Source: Martinezella hainanensis
GTDB lineage: Bacteria > Pseudomonadota > Alphaproteobacteria > Rhizobiales > Rhizobiaceae
Direction: 5' to 3'
DNA: 64,000 bases
Assembly (NCBI RefSeq): GCF_900094555.1
Contig: NZ_FMAC01000005.1
Coordinates: forward strand, 62,001-126,000
Under the pieces are notes generated by a model, which worked only from the letters and a program-made list of their open reading frames with translations, was not told the DNA's origin and did not search any database. The position numbers and the translations under genes are program-made. This document shows positions 45,452-53,981 of this stretch, in pieces; position 1 is the stretch's first letter; the number at the start of each line of letters is the position of its first letter.

Positions 45452-46540
45452 ATGGCGGAGCGAGATGATTTGTCGAAGGTGCATGGATTGGCGCTAGGGC
45501 GCGGCTTGCGGCGCGAGGTGGGCCAGCGCGTGACGCTGCGGACGGTTGCGACAGCGCTCGGTCTTTCGGTGACGACGGTCAGCCGAGCGTTGAAGGAAGG
45601 TCCCGAGGTCAATCGGGAGACGATCGAGCTGGTCAAGCGTGTCGCTGGCGAGCTCGGTTATCGCCCGAATCTCGGCGGCATCAATCTGCGCACCGGCAAG
45701 ACCCACGCCATCGGCATCGTGTTGCCATTCGGGCGTGAGGGTGAGATGAACATCGTCGTTGCCTCGCTGATCGAGGGCGCCTCGCGTTACATGAAGGCGC
45801 GGGGATACCGTACCACGATCGTGCCGCAGCTCCAGGCCGACGATCCGCTCGCGACGGTGCGCGATATCGTCGAGGAGGGATCGGTCGACGGTATCATCAT
45901 CACGCATACGACCCCACAGGACGATCGCGTCAAATATCTGCTCGAGGTCGGCATGCCCTTTGTCACTTTCGGCCGCACCGAGCTCTTGAGCGCTCATCCA
46001 AGCATCGATCTCGATCATGAAGTGATCGGCGCGGAGGCTGCACGCCTGCTTTTGGATGCCGGACACAACATGCCGCTATTGATTGCGCCGAGCCGCCAGT
46101 TCACCTATAGCCTGCAATTCGTTCGCGGCTGGCGCAGGACCTTTGCCGAACGCCATTTGAGTGTTCCGGATAGTCTCATCCATTTTACTGCGGTGACGCC
46201 TGACAACGGGCGCGAGATGGCAAAACGTGTCGCGGCCTCGCACCCGGAGGCGACGGCCGCCTTCGTGGCCAGCGAAGAGGCTGCGCTCGGTTTCCTTGCC
46301 GGCCTGCGCGATGCCGGGCGGCAGGCGGGCAAGGATTTCGCCCTGATCACCTATGGCGGCACGGCACTGCCCGATTTCTTCAATCCACCGCTTAGCGCCT
46401 TCTATTACTCGAACCACGCGATAGGGGAGCGATTGGCCGCCTTCCTGCATCGGGCGATCGCCGGCGAAAATCCGGCCGAGCTGCGTGAAGTCGTTCGCGC
46501 CGAATTCGTGGATCACCACAGCCAGCTGCGTCGCGCTTGA
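45452..46540 (+). CDS. LacI-family transcriptional regulator
   Basis: About 362 residues from the ATG used here. An N-terminal helix-turn-helix (VTLRTVATALGLSVTTVSRA, then GYRPN) is followed by a periplasmic-binding-protein-like sensor domain (THAIGIVLPFGREGEMNIVV onward). The start is uncertain because no strong ribosome site is visible; about 27 residues precede the HTH from this ATG, and TTG starts are possible. It lies before the fructose-bisphosphate aldolase gene and the sugar operon, whose promoter has LacI-like palindromes, so it may control one or both. Confidence 0.85.
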   Translation: MAERDDLSKVHGLALGRGLRREVGQRVTLRTVATALGLSVTTVSRALKEGPEVNRETIELVKRVAGELGYRPNLGGINLRTGKTHAIGIVLPFGREGEMNIVVASLIEGASRYMKARGYRTTIVPQLQADDPLATVRDIVEEGSVDGIIITHTTPQDDRVKYLLEVGMPFVTFGRTELLSAHPSIDLDHEVIGAEAARLLLDAGHNMPLLIAPSRQFTYSLQFVRGWRRTFAERHLSVPDSLIHFTAVTPDNGREMAKRVAASHPEATAAFVASEEAALGFLAGLRDAGRQAGKDFALITYGGTALPDFFNPPLSAFYYSNHAIGERLAAFLHRAIAGENPAELREVVRAEFVDHHSQLRRA

Positions 46541-47084
46541 GCGATGTCGCAATCTGCGGGCTGAGCGGAAGCGCGAATGCTATGCCGTGGGCAGGTGAGC
46601 ATAGCTGAAGATGGATGAGGTAGCGCTACCGGATCCAAGCGCTGAAAACCACCGTTCGATATCGACTTGATATTCTGAAACTGTCGCAGGTTCTACGCCA
46701 CTATCGTCTCCGGATTCGATGGTTATGGTATCTCCTCATGAGCGTCCGGAAATTGCGATGCCGTTCGTCCTTCCCGTTCGTTTGCGCCAGGAAAACGTGC
46801 TGCAAAACCCAAACCAAAAGCGAAGTAGCTCAAAACGGCTCAAGTCACACAGGTGGCGAAAAGCCGAAGCTGAAATATTATTCGACCGGGCCTAGGCACG
46901 CGATCTTCCGGTAATAGCCGCCTTAATCGGTTTATTCGACGAGTTGGCGCGGAAAGGACCGTGTTGGTGAGCCGTCATACCCAAAACTCCGTGGTTCGTG
47001 GTCATTGATTTCTCGAAAATGCTGTGCATTTCGACTGGATAACAAAGGGAATTCCGTTAGGTTTCTCAGATATTGGAGGCTTGC
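46541..47084. other. Intergenic region with a 12-bp palindrome, no clear gene
   Basis: GGTAGCGCTACC (46619-46630) is a perfect palindrome with a central CG, a common form for LacI-family operators, about 80 bp after the LacI gene. No other convincing feature or reading frame was seen in this stretch. Confidence 0.4.
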
Positions 47085-47201
47085 ATGACCGCTCCAGGGG
47101 CGAGATTGTTCGCCAAGGTCGATATTTGTAACCGATCGGTGATGCCGGAAGGCTTGTCCGATCCAGAAAGTCCGTATGCGCCACGCGGCGCTGCGCAATA
47201 G
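47085..47201 (+). CDS. Possible 38-residue leader ORF upstream of fructose-bisphosphate aldolase
   Basis: An ATG at 47085 has GGAGG 5 nt upstream and opens a 38-codon frame (MTAPGARLFAKVDICNRSVM...GAAQ). It ends at TAG just before the GGGAGAA ribosome site of the aldolase gene. The strong ribosome site and spacing suggest translation, perhaps for coupling or attenuation. No homologue is known to me. Confidence 0.3.
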   Translation: MTAPGARLFAKVDICNRSVMPEGLSDPESPYAPRGAAQ

Positions 47202-47211
47202 GGAGAAAAGT

Positions 47212-48108
47212 ATGGCTGACGAAAAGATGTTGTCGCAGATGTCGGGTGAGGGTGGCTTCATCGCCGCGCTCGATCAGAGCGGAGGCTCGACACCGGGCGC
47301 CCTGCGTCTCTATGGGATCGCTGATTCCGATTATAGCGGCGATGAGGAAATGTTCCGTCTGATGCACGAAATGCGGGTGCGCATCATGACGGCTCCTTCC
47401 TTTTCCGGAGACAAGGTGATCGGCGCCATCCTATTCGAGCGAACCATGGATGGAGAGGCGAAGGGTAAGCCGGTTCCCTCCTATCTCTGGCAGGACCGCG
47501 GCGTCGTTCCGTTCCTCAAGGTCGACAAGGGACTGGCAGCCGAGGAGAACGGCGTGCAGGTGATGAAGCCGATGCCAGATCTCGACGATTTGCTCGCCCG
47601 TGCGGTGAAGAAGGGTATCTTCGGGACCAAGATGCGCTCGGTGATTGCTAACGCCGACAAGACCGGCATTGCCGCGGTGGTAAAGCAGCAGTTCGAAATC
47701 GGTCACCAGATCCTCGGCCATGGTCTAGTGCCGATCATCGAGCCGGAAGTTTCGATCAAGAGCCCGACCAAGCAGGAGGCCGAAGCCATCCTGCGCGACG
47801 AGATTGCGCAGAGGCTCGACACTGTACCGGCAGGCGAGAAGGTGATGCTCAAGCTGACGATCCCGACGGTTCCTGATTTCTACAAGCCCCTCGTCGATCA
47901 CAAGGCCGTGGCCCGTGTCGTCGCGCTGTCGGGCGGCTACAGCCGCGCGGATGCCTGTGAGAAGCTCAGCCATAACCATGGAATGATCGCCAGTTTCTCG
48001 CGCGCCTTGACCGAAGACCTCCGTGTATCGATGAGCGACGCCGAATTCGACGCCAGCCTCGCGAAGACCATTGACGAGATTTATCAGGCAAGTGTCGTAA
48101 AAGCCTGA
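47212..48108 (+). CDS. Class I fructose-bisphosphate aldolase
   Basis: A 298-residue aldolase. It shows GGFIAALDQSGGSTPGALRL, VPFLKVDKGLAAEENGVQVM, IEPEVSI and VMLKLTIPT, where the lysine before the TIPT strand fits the Schiff-base position. It cleaves fructose-1,6-bisphosphate, or a related ketose phosphate, into two trioses. GGGAGAA precedes the ATG at 47212. A terminator follows, so it is transcribed separately from the next sugar operon. Confidence 0.92.
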   Translation: MADEKMLSQMSGEGGFIAALDQSGGSTPGALRLYGIADSDYSGDEEMFRLMHEMRVRIMTAPSFSGDKVIGAILFERTMDGEAKGKPVPSYLWQDRGVVPFLKVDKGLAAEENGVQVMKPMPDLDDLLARAVKKGIFGTKMRSVIANADKTGIAAVVKQQFEIGHQILGHGLVPIIEPEVSIKSPTKQEAEAILRDEIAQRLDTVPAGEKVMLKLTIPTVPDFYKPLVDHKAVARVVALSGGYSRADACEKLSHNHGMIASFSRALTEDLRVSMSDAEFDASLAKTIDEIYQASVVKA

Positions 48109-48117
48109 CCTGATCAA

Positions 48118-48145
48118 GACGCCGGGTCTAAAACGGCCCGGCGTC
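48118..48145 (+). terminator. Stem-loop terminator after the class I aldolase gene
   Basis: GACGCCGGG and CCCGGCGTC pair perfectly around a 10-nt loop just after the aldolase stop. The following AATCAATTG is only mildly T-rich. The stem overlaps the 3' end of a small leftward reading frame. Confidence 0.6.
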
Positions 48146-48286
48146 AATCAATTGCTGATAGAGCCTGACGCCGCAATCGCTGCCGGTGTTGCACGACCGG
48201 CTGCCGTGGCTCTTATTGAAGCGGTTGAGGCTGCTGATGGTGTTACCGCCTTGCCTATTGCAAGCACGGCTCCCGCTTAGGCCCAT
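48128..48286 (-). CDS. Small cysteine-containing ORF, 52 residues, unknown
   Basis: The frame reads MGLSGSRACNRQGGNTISSL, then NRFNKSHGSRSCNTGSDCGV and RLYQQLIDAGPF. A GGGGTGAG sequence precedes the ATG. About three quarters of third codon positions are G or C, with strong use of AGC, AAC, ACC and GGC, as expected for a real gene in this genome. Against it, the last codons lie in the aldolase terminator stem, and no leader or known domain is seen. It could also be the tail of a decayed gene. Confidence 0.38.
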   Translation of the reverse strand: MGLSGSRACNRQGGNTISSLNRFNKSHGSRSCNTGSDCGVRLYQQLIDAGPF

Positions 48287-48338
48287 CGTTACTCACCCCA
48301 ATATGCCACCGATCACAATATGAGCCGATCTCCGCAAG

Positions 48339-48360
48339 AAATTCGTAACGTTACGAATTT
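48339..48360. promoter_or_regulatory. LacI-type operator 1, 22-bp perfect palindrome
   Basis: A perfect 22-bp palindrome is centred on CGTAACGTTACG. The central CG and the GTAACGTTAC core are typical of LacI-family operators. It lies about 190 bp upstream of the sugar operon start and just upstream of the small leftward ORF. Confidence 0.7.
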
Positions 48361-48431
48361 TGATATTTGAGTGGAAGCCGGTAGGAAATCCCAAATCATA
48401 AGAGATTGACAGCGTCACTATTTTCCATAAT

Positions 48432-48443
48432 CGTAACGTTACG
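48432..48443. promoter_or_regulatory. LacI-type operator 2
   Basis: CGTAACGTTACG repeats the 12-bp core of operator 1 exactly. The centres of the two sites are 88 bp apart, a distance compatible with a DNA loop. It ends 95 bp before the GTG start of the sugar operon. Confidence 0.7.
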
Positions 48444-48538
48444 GATTGCCAAAATTGAGTGGGAGGCTCGTTGGCAGTACCCATGACACAGGCGCGGAGC
48501 CCTACACTGGGCAGGTCCGCATTCCACGGGAGGATGAT

Positions 48539-49468
48539 GTGAGCAGCGGCTCGCTTTTTTTCGGATCGCCAATTTGGACCTTCAACTGGAACCCGCCCTA
48601 TCAGGCGCCCTTGCGGCGGCTCGCTCGAACCGGGTGCAAGGGTTTTGAGCTCACAGCATGGTCGGTGGATATGCTGGCCTATTACACGCCCGAAACTATT
48701 CGCGAGCTGAAGGAGATTGCCGATGGAGAGGGGCTGGTTCTGACCAACTTCTTCTTCAATCTGCCGTTCAGCCGCGCCGCGAATGTCGCCGTGTCGACCG
48801 TTGATCTCGACGGCTACAAGCGGGGAATAGATGTCGCCGCGGCCATCGGCACGCCGATCGTCACCAGCATGACACCCTATCCGTTTCAATCCGACGTCAA
48901 ACCGATCCTGCAGCGGCCGATTTCGCAGGAGTGGAGCGCGGCCGTCGAGCCGCAATGGGACTGGACGAGCGAATATGATGCCGTGGTCGAGGGATTTGCC
49001 CGAGCTTGCGAGATTGCTGCTGACGCGGGTCTCAGGGTCGCGATCGAGCCGCATCCCTATCGCTGGGTCAGTTCCGGCCAGGGCATGCTGCGCCTGATCG
49101 AGCGCACCGGTGCACCCAATCTCGGCCTGAATTTCGATCCGAGTCATCTCTTTCCGGCTGGCGACATGCCGCATTATGTCGTGCTGGCGCTCGGCGATCG
49201 CATCTTCAACACGCATTTTTCCGACAATGAGGGCCATACCAACGCTCATTGGCGGCCGGGACGCGGCAAGATCGACTGGAAGGCGATCTTCGCAGCACTT
49301 CAGGCCATCGGCTATTCCGGCCCGATCACGCTGGAGCTTGAGGATGCGCCGGGGGCATCGCATTGGACCCATTTCCGTGAAGCGACGCCGGAGTTCGACG
49401 ACGAGATGCGGCGCGGCATGGACTATCTGCGTGCCGTTGCCGCCGAACTCGATATCACCATTTCCTAG
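48539..49468 (+). CDS. Sugar phosphate isomerase/epimerase family TIM barrel
   Basis: A 309-residue xylose-isomerase-like TIM barrel. Metal-ligand candidates are the Glu of RVAIEPHPYRW, the Asp and His of LNFDPSHLFP, the His of NTHFSDNEGH, and the Glu of ITLELEDAPG. The GTG at 48539 has GGGAGG 5 nt upstream, so it is preferred over the frame opening at 48446 inside the operator region. It is the first gene of a six-gene sugar operon and lies 11 bp before a dehydrogenase gene. It probably isomerises or epimerises the oxidised sugar. Confidence 0.88.
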   Translation: MSSGSLFFGSPIWTFNWNPPYQAPLRRLARTGCKGFELTAWSVDMLAYYTPETIRELKEIADGEGLVLTNFFFNLPFSRAANVAVSTVDLDGYKRGIDVAAAIGTPIVTSMTPYPFQSDVKPILQRPISQEWSAAVEPQWDWTSEYDAVVEGFARACEIAADAGLRVAIEPHPYRWVSSGQGMLRLIERTGAPNLGLNFDPSHLFPAGDMPHYVVLALGDRIFNTHFSDNEGHTNAHWRPGRGKIDWKAIFAALQAIGYSGPITLELEDAPGASHWTHFREATPEFDDEMRRGMDYLRAVAAELDITIS

Positions 49469-49479
49469 AGGCAAATCCA

Positions 49480-50613
49480 ATGAGCACCCAGCCCATGAAA
49501 GTCGGCATTGTCGGCGCCGGCAATATCAGCGCCACCTATGTCGCGACCCTGCACATGTTCGATTTCATTCGCGTGAAATCGGTCTACGATCTTTATGACA
49601 CGTCGGCGCGCAAACTCGCAGAACATTTCGGCATCGAAGCCGTTGCGCTCGATGCGATGCTCTCCGACCCGGAGATCGGCCTCATCATCAACCTGACGAC
49701 GCCGGTCTCGCATTATGCCATCAGCAAGAAGGCATTGCTTGCCGGCAAGCATGTCTATTCGGAAAAGCCGCTTGGCGTTTCGATGGCCGAGGCGGAGGAG
49801 TTGATGGCGATTGCGCGGGCAGGGGACCTGCGGCTTGGTTGCGCTCCAGATACTTTCCTCGGCGGTGGTCACCAGCTGACGCGGCGCTTGCTCGATGAAG
49901 GGCGCATTGGCAAGACGATTTCGGCGACCGCCATGCTGCTCTTGCCCGGTCATGAGCATTGGCATCCCAATCCGGCTTTCTTCTATGGCCGCGGTGGCGG
50001 GCCGATGCTTGATGTCGGCCCCTATTACGTCACGAACCTCATTGCCTTGCTCGGTCCCGTGCGCGAAGTTTTCGGGACCGCGAAGATCACCCGCATCGAG
50101 CGCACGGTGAAGACCGATCCGCGCCGAGGCGAGACGATCAAGGTATTGGTGCCGACGCATCTGACGGGTGTGATGGAATTTCATAGCGGCGCGACCGTCA
50201 CCATCGCCACCAGCTTCGATGTCATCAAGCACAAACACAATCAGATCGAGCTTTACGGCTCTGAAGGCTCCATGGTGACGCCGGACCCCAATAACTTCAG
50301 TGGCAAGGTCGAGATATTCCGCGATGGCGGCGAAGCGTGGGAGGAGATTGCCATCGACCATCCCTATACCGAGGGCGTGCCGGGTCATCTCGGGCTGCGC
50401 GGTTTGGGCGCGGCGGAAATGGTTGATTCTCTTCGCTCCGGGCGCCAGCATCGGGTATCGTCCGAGCTTGCCTTCCATGCCCTGGAAGTGATGACGGCAT
50501 TCGAACGCTCCGCCCAGTCGCGTCGCGTGGTTGCAATCCACAGTAGCTGCGGCCGTCCTGATCCGATACCGCGCGCAATAAATGAGGGACGTTTCTCATT
50601 GAGTGCGCTATAG
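49480..50613 (+). CDS. Gfo/Idh/MocA-family oxidoreductase
   Basis: A 377-residue NAD(P)-dependent sugar dehydrogenase. It has the N-terminal GIVGAGNISATYV fold, the SEKPLGVSMAEAEELM signature and the substrate motif GGGPMLDVGPYYVTNL. It is the second gene of the sugar operon. With the adjacent epimerase it could carry out oxidation at C3 followed by isomerisation, a known theme for such pairs; the actual sugar is unknown. Confidence 0.9.
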   Translation: MSTQPMKVGIVGAGNISATYVATLHMFDFIRVKSVYDLYDTSARKLAEHFGIEAVALDAMLSDPEIGLIINLTTPVSHYAISKKALLAGKHVYSEKPLGVSMAEAEELMAIARAGDLRLGCAPDTFLGGGHQLTRRLLDEGRIGKTISATAMLLLPGHEHWHPNPAFFYGRGGGPMLDVGPYYVTNLIALLGPVREVFGTAKITRIERTVKTDPRRGETIKVLVPTHLTGVMEFHSGATVTIATSFDVIKHKHNQIELYGSEGSMVTPDPNNFSGKVEIFRDGGEAWEEIAIDHPYTEGVPGHLGLRGLGAAEMVDSLRSGRQHRVSSELAFHALEVMTAFERSAQSRRVVAIHSSCGRPDPIPRAINEGRFSLSAL

Positions 50614-50809
50614 AGTTGAGAAAATGCGGTCCTTTCGGACTGCGGGCTTGACGAAGGGGCAATGCCTGAGGAAGCATTGCTCACTTGCTGCGGGGAACGG
50701 AGGCCCTGCAGCATATTTTGGAGGATCAGGAGATTCGGCATCCGATGTCTGGCGACGGCGGCGGCTGAACACAGGCGTTTGGAGAACGCCGTCAAAGGAG
50801 GAGGAACGT

Positions 50810-52057
50810 ATGCGCAAATTGATGATGGCATTGGTCGGCGCCACGGCGCTGGTCGCGGCGAGCGTGACCGGCGCTCTGGCCGAAGGCAAGAAGGCTGAGG
50901 TCCTGCATTGGTGGACTTCGGGCGGCGAAGCCGCAGCCGTGAAGGAACTGGCCAAGGCCTTCAACACCGCCGGCGGTGAATGGGTGGATACCGCGATTGC
51001 CGGCTCCGGCTCGACCGCTCGCCCGATCGGCATCAACCGCATCATCGGCGGCAATCCGCCGACGGCGATGCAGTTCAACACCGGCACGCAGATGAACGAA
51101 CTTGCCCAGCAGGGTCTGCTGCGACCGCTCGACGATCTTGCCAAGGAGCAGGATTGGAAGTCGGTTCTGACGCCGGCCTTTTATCAGGCCATTCAGTTCC
51201 AGGGTCATATCTATGGCGCTCCCATCAACGACCACGGCCAGAATTGGGTTTTCTATTCCAAGGCCGTCTTCACCAAGGCCGGCGTGACGGACGAGCCGAA
51301 GACCTGGGATGAAATGTTTGCCGCGCTCGACAAGATCAAGGCCGCCGGCCTGATACCGGTCGCCGTCGGCGGTCAGCCCTGGCAATTGCAATCGATGTTC
51401 AACGCCATCCTGCTCGGCGAAGGCGGCAAGGACCTCTATGCCAAGGTGTGGAAAGATCTCGACACGGATGCTGTCAAGTCCGACAAGTTCAAGCACGTGG
51501 CGGAAGTCTTTGCCAAATTGCGCAACTATCAGGATCCCGGCAGCCCGAACCGCGACTGGAACGTTGCGACCGGCATGCTGATCGATGGCAAGGCCGGTAT
51601 CCAGTTCATGGGTGACTGGGCCAAGGGTGAGTTCATCCATGCCGGCCTCGTCGCCGACAAGGATTTCGGCTGCATTCTCGGGCCTGGCGAATCCAACTTC
51701 ATGATGGGCGGCGATATCTTCGTCTTCCCGGTCCTGAAGGACAAGACCGCCACCGATGCCCAGACCCTGCTCGCAACGGTCATCATGTCGAAGGAAGGCC
51801 AGCTTGCCTTCAACTCCAAGAAGGGTTCCGTACCCGTGCGTCTCGACGTGGATACGTCGAAGCTCGACGCCTGCGCCCAGAAGGGCCTGAACGCGCTCAA
51901 GGACCCGAGCCGCCAGATCCTTGCTCCTGACGTGCTGACCCCGCAGGACATCGTCCAGACCGAAGGCGATCTCATCGCCCAATACTGGACGACGCCCAGC
52001 ATGACGGCAGACCAATTCGCCACGCAGTTTGCGCAGGTCATCGAACAGGCGAAGTAA
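50810..52057 (+). CDS. CUT1-type sugar ABC transporter substrate-binding protein
   Basis: A 415-residue periplasmic protein with the Sec leader MRKLMMALVGATALVAASVT, cleaved after GALA. The mature part KAEVLHWWTSGGEAAAVKEL is characteristic of glucose/mannose-type (GtsA-like) binding proteins. A very strong AAAGGAGGAGGAA precedes the ATG. It follows the dehydrogenase gene after 196 bp and is itself followed by a stem-loop. The ligand is probably a hexose or a glycoside. Confidence 0.92.
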   Translation: MRKLMMALVGATALVAASVTGALAEGKKAEVLHWWTSGGEAAAVKELAKAFNTAGGEWVDTAIAGSGSTARPIGINRIIGGNPPTAMQFNTGTQMNELAQQGLLRPLDDLAKEQDWKSVLTPAFYQAIQFQGHIYGAPINDHGQNWVFYSKAVFTKAGVTDEPKTWDEMFAALDKIKAAGLIPVAVGGQPWQLQSMFNAILLGEGGKDLYAKVWKDLDTDAVKSDKFKHVAEVFAKLRNYQDPGSPNRDWNVATGMLIDGKAGIQFMGDWAKGEFIHAGLVADKDFGCILGPGESNFMMGGDIFVFPVLKDKTATDAQTLLATVIMSKEGQLAFNSKKGSVPVRLDVDTSKLDACAQKGLNALKDPSRQILAPDVLTPQDIVQTEGDLIAQYWTTPSMTADQFATQFAQVIEQAK

Positions 52058-52076
52058 GCTTCGATCGACATCCATG

Positions 52077-52100
52077 CGGCGGCAGGTGAGCCTGCCGCCG
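52077..52100 (+). other. Intercistronic stem-loop after the sugar-binding-protein gene
   Basis: CGGCGGCAGG and CCTGCCGCCG pair perfectly around a 4-nt loop, 20 bp after the stop. GTTTCC follows rather than a T-run. Its position matches the rhaS-rhaT stem-loop and suggests protection of the binding-protein message. Confidence 0.65.
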
Positions 52101-52131
52101 GTTTCCATGAATGCTGAGGAGGAGCGCGCCC

Positions 52132-53070
52132 ATGAGCAGCCCAGACACGAGCGCCACTGCCGTAAAGGCGGTTGTCGCACCTGCGAGCGTCAGTCGCAGG
52201 AAGATGCATATTTCGCCCTATGTGGCCCTGTTTCCGGCTTTCGCCATTGTGCTTCTGGCCTATGTCGTCACTGTCGTCTGGAACATCTGGATATCGTTCA
52301 CGGACAGCAAGGTGTTGCCGGTCAATATCTTTGTCGGCACCAAGCAATATGAGCGGCTGTTTGCCACGGCGCGCTGGCTGATATCGCTGCAGAACGTTGT
52401 CGTCTTCGGCATTCTATTCATTGTCGGCTGTCTGATCCTCGGCTTTCTTCTCGCCGTCGCGCTCGATCAGAAGGTTCGTTTCGAAAACACCTTCCGGACG
52501 ATCTTCCTCTATCCTTTTGCGATGTCTTTCATCGTCACCGGGCTTGTCTGGCAGTGGATCATGAACCCGACGCTCGGCCTGCAAAAGGTTGCGGACAGCG
52601 TCGGCTTTACCTGGTTCCGCTTCGATTGGATCGTCCAGAGCGATCTCGCGCTATATGTCATCGTGCTTGCCGGCATCTGGCAATCGTCCGGTCTCGTCAT
52701 GGCTATCATGCTCGCGGGTCTGCGAGGCGTCGACCGCGAATTGTGGAAGGCGACGCGTATCGACGGCATACCGAGCTGGCGCGTTTATCTTCACATCGTC
52801 ATCCCGATCCTGAGACCGACCATCATCACAGCCAGCGTGCTTTTGGCGATTGCTGTCGTCAGGGTCTATGAGCTGGTGCTGGCGACCACGGGCGGGGGGC
52901 CGGGAATCTCGACCGAAGTGCCCGGCAAGTTCATCATGGATTACCTCTTCGGGCGCGGCAACATCGGGCTCGCAACGGGCGCATCGACAGTGATGTTCAT
53001 CACCGTGGTGATCCTGGTGACGCCCTGGCTCTACTTTGAATATTTCCGCGAAAAGCCGAGGGGGAACTGA
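52132..53070 (+). CDS. CUT1-type sugar ABC transporter permease (MalF/UgpA-like)
   Basis: A 312-residue six-helix permease with the coupling motif ELWKATRIDGIPSWRVYLHI (EAA loop) near residue 200. GAGGAG precedes the ATG at 52132; a start 21 nt earlier is possible but overlaps the ribosome site. Its TGA overlaps the ATG of the next permease by one base. Confidence 0.92.
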   Translation: MSSPDTSATAVKAVVAPASVSRRKMHISPYVALFPAFAIVLLAYVVTVVWNIWISFTDSKVLPVNIFVGTKQYERLFATARWLISLQNVVVFGILFIVGCLILGFLLAVALDQKVRFENTFRTIFLYPFAMSFIVTGLVWQWIMNPTLGLQKVADSVGFTWFRFDWIVQSDLALYVIVLAGIWQSSGLVMAIMLAGLRGVDRELWKATRIDGIPSWRVYLHIVIPILRPTIITASVLLAIAVVRVYELVLATTGGGPGISTEVPGKFIMDYLFGRGNIGLATGASTVMFITVVILVTPWLYFEYFREKPRGN

Positions 53071-53978
53071 TGACAACGCCATCTTCCATCACTGGTGCCA
53101 TGCAGGGTCCGACTGGGCGCAAGCCGCAGCATCTGACCCCCGGCCGCATCGGCCTTTATCTCTTTCTCGTCATTGCGGCACTGTTCTTCCTGCTGCCGCT
53201 CTACGTGATGCTCGTCACCTCGTTCAAATCCATGCCGGAGATCCGGCAAGGCAACATCTTCGCCTTTCCGCAGATGTGGTCGGCCGATGCCTGGGTTCAG
53301 GCGTGGAGCACAGCCTGCACCGGGCTTGAATGCGGCGGCATCAGCGTCGGCTTCTGGAATTCGGTGAAGATCCTGATCCCGAGCATGATCCTGTCGATCC
53401 TGATCTCGTCGCTGACCGGTTATGCGCTGTCCTTCTGGCGGGTTCGAGGGGCGAACGTGCTCTTTGCCATCCTGCTGCTCGGCGCCTTCATCCCGTATCA
53501 GGTTTTTATCTACCCACTGGTTCTGATCTATCGCGACGTCGGCATCTATTCGACGCTGCCCTGCATCATCATCACTCACACGGTCTTCGGCCTGCCGGTT
53601 CTGACGCTTCTGTTCCGCAATTATTATTCCAGCCTGCCGATGGAGCTCTTCAAGGCGGCCCGCATCGATGGTGCGGGGCTTTGGCAGATCTTCTTCCGGC
53701 TGATGATCCCGATGTCGATCCCGATCCTGGTGGTCGCGGCGATCCTGCAGGTGACCGGTATCTGGAATGACTTCCTCTTCGGCGTCGTCTTTGCCGGCCG
53801 GGAAAATTTCCCCATGACCGTGCAGCTCAACAACATCGTCAACTCGACCCAGGGCGAGAAGCTCTACAACGTCAACATGGCGGCGACCATTCTCACCGCC
53901 CTGGTGCCGTTGATCGTCTATTTCGGCTCGGGTCGCTGGTTCGTGCGCGGCATCACCGCCGGTGCAGTCAAGGGATAG
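53070..53978 (+). CDS. CUT1-type sugar ABC transporter permease (MalG/UgpE-like)
   Basis: A 302-residue permease with the EAA-loop segment LPMELFKAARIDGAGLWQIF and the typical C-terminus SGRWFVRGITAGAVKG. It is translationally coupled to the first permease and lies 3 bp before the ATPase gene. Confidence 0.92.
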   Translation: MTTPSSITGAMQGPTGRKPQHLTPGRIGLYLFLVIAALFFLLPLYVMLVTSFKSMPEIRQGNIFAFPQMWSADAWVQAWSTACTGLECGGISVGFWNSVKILIPSMILSILISSLTGYALSFWRVRGANVLFAILLLGAFIPYQVFIYPLVLIYRDVGIYSTLPCIIITHTVFGLPVLTLLFRNYYSSLPMELFKAARIDGAGLWQIFFRLMIPMSIPILVVAAILQVTGIWNDFLFGVVFAGRENFPMTVQLNNIVNSTQGEKLYNVNMAATILTALVPLIVYFGSGRWFVRGITAGAVKG

Positions 53979-53981
53979 CTC

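Noticed and set aside
48293..49480. 395-residue open frame on the minus strand
   Set aside because: Antisense to the isomerase gene and its operator region, with no domain pattern.
50792..52180. 462-residue open frame on the minus strand
   Set aside because: Shadow of the sugar-binding-protein gene, which has a strong ribosome site and a signal peptide.
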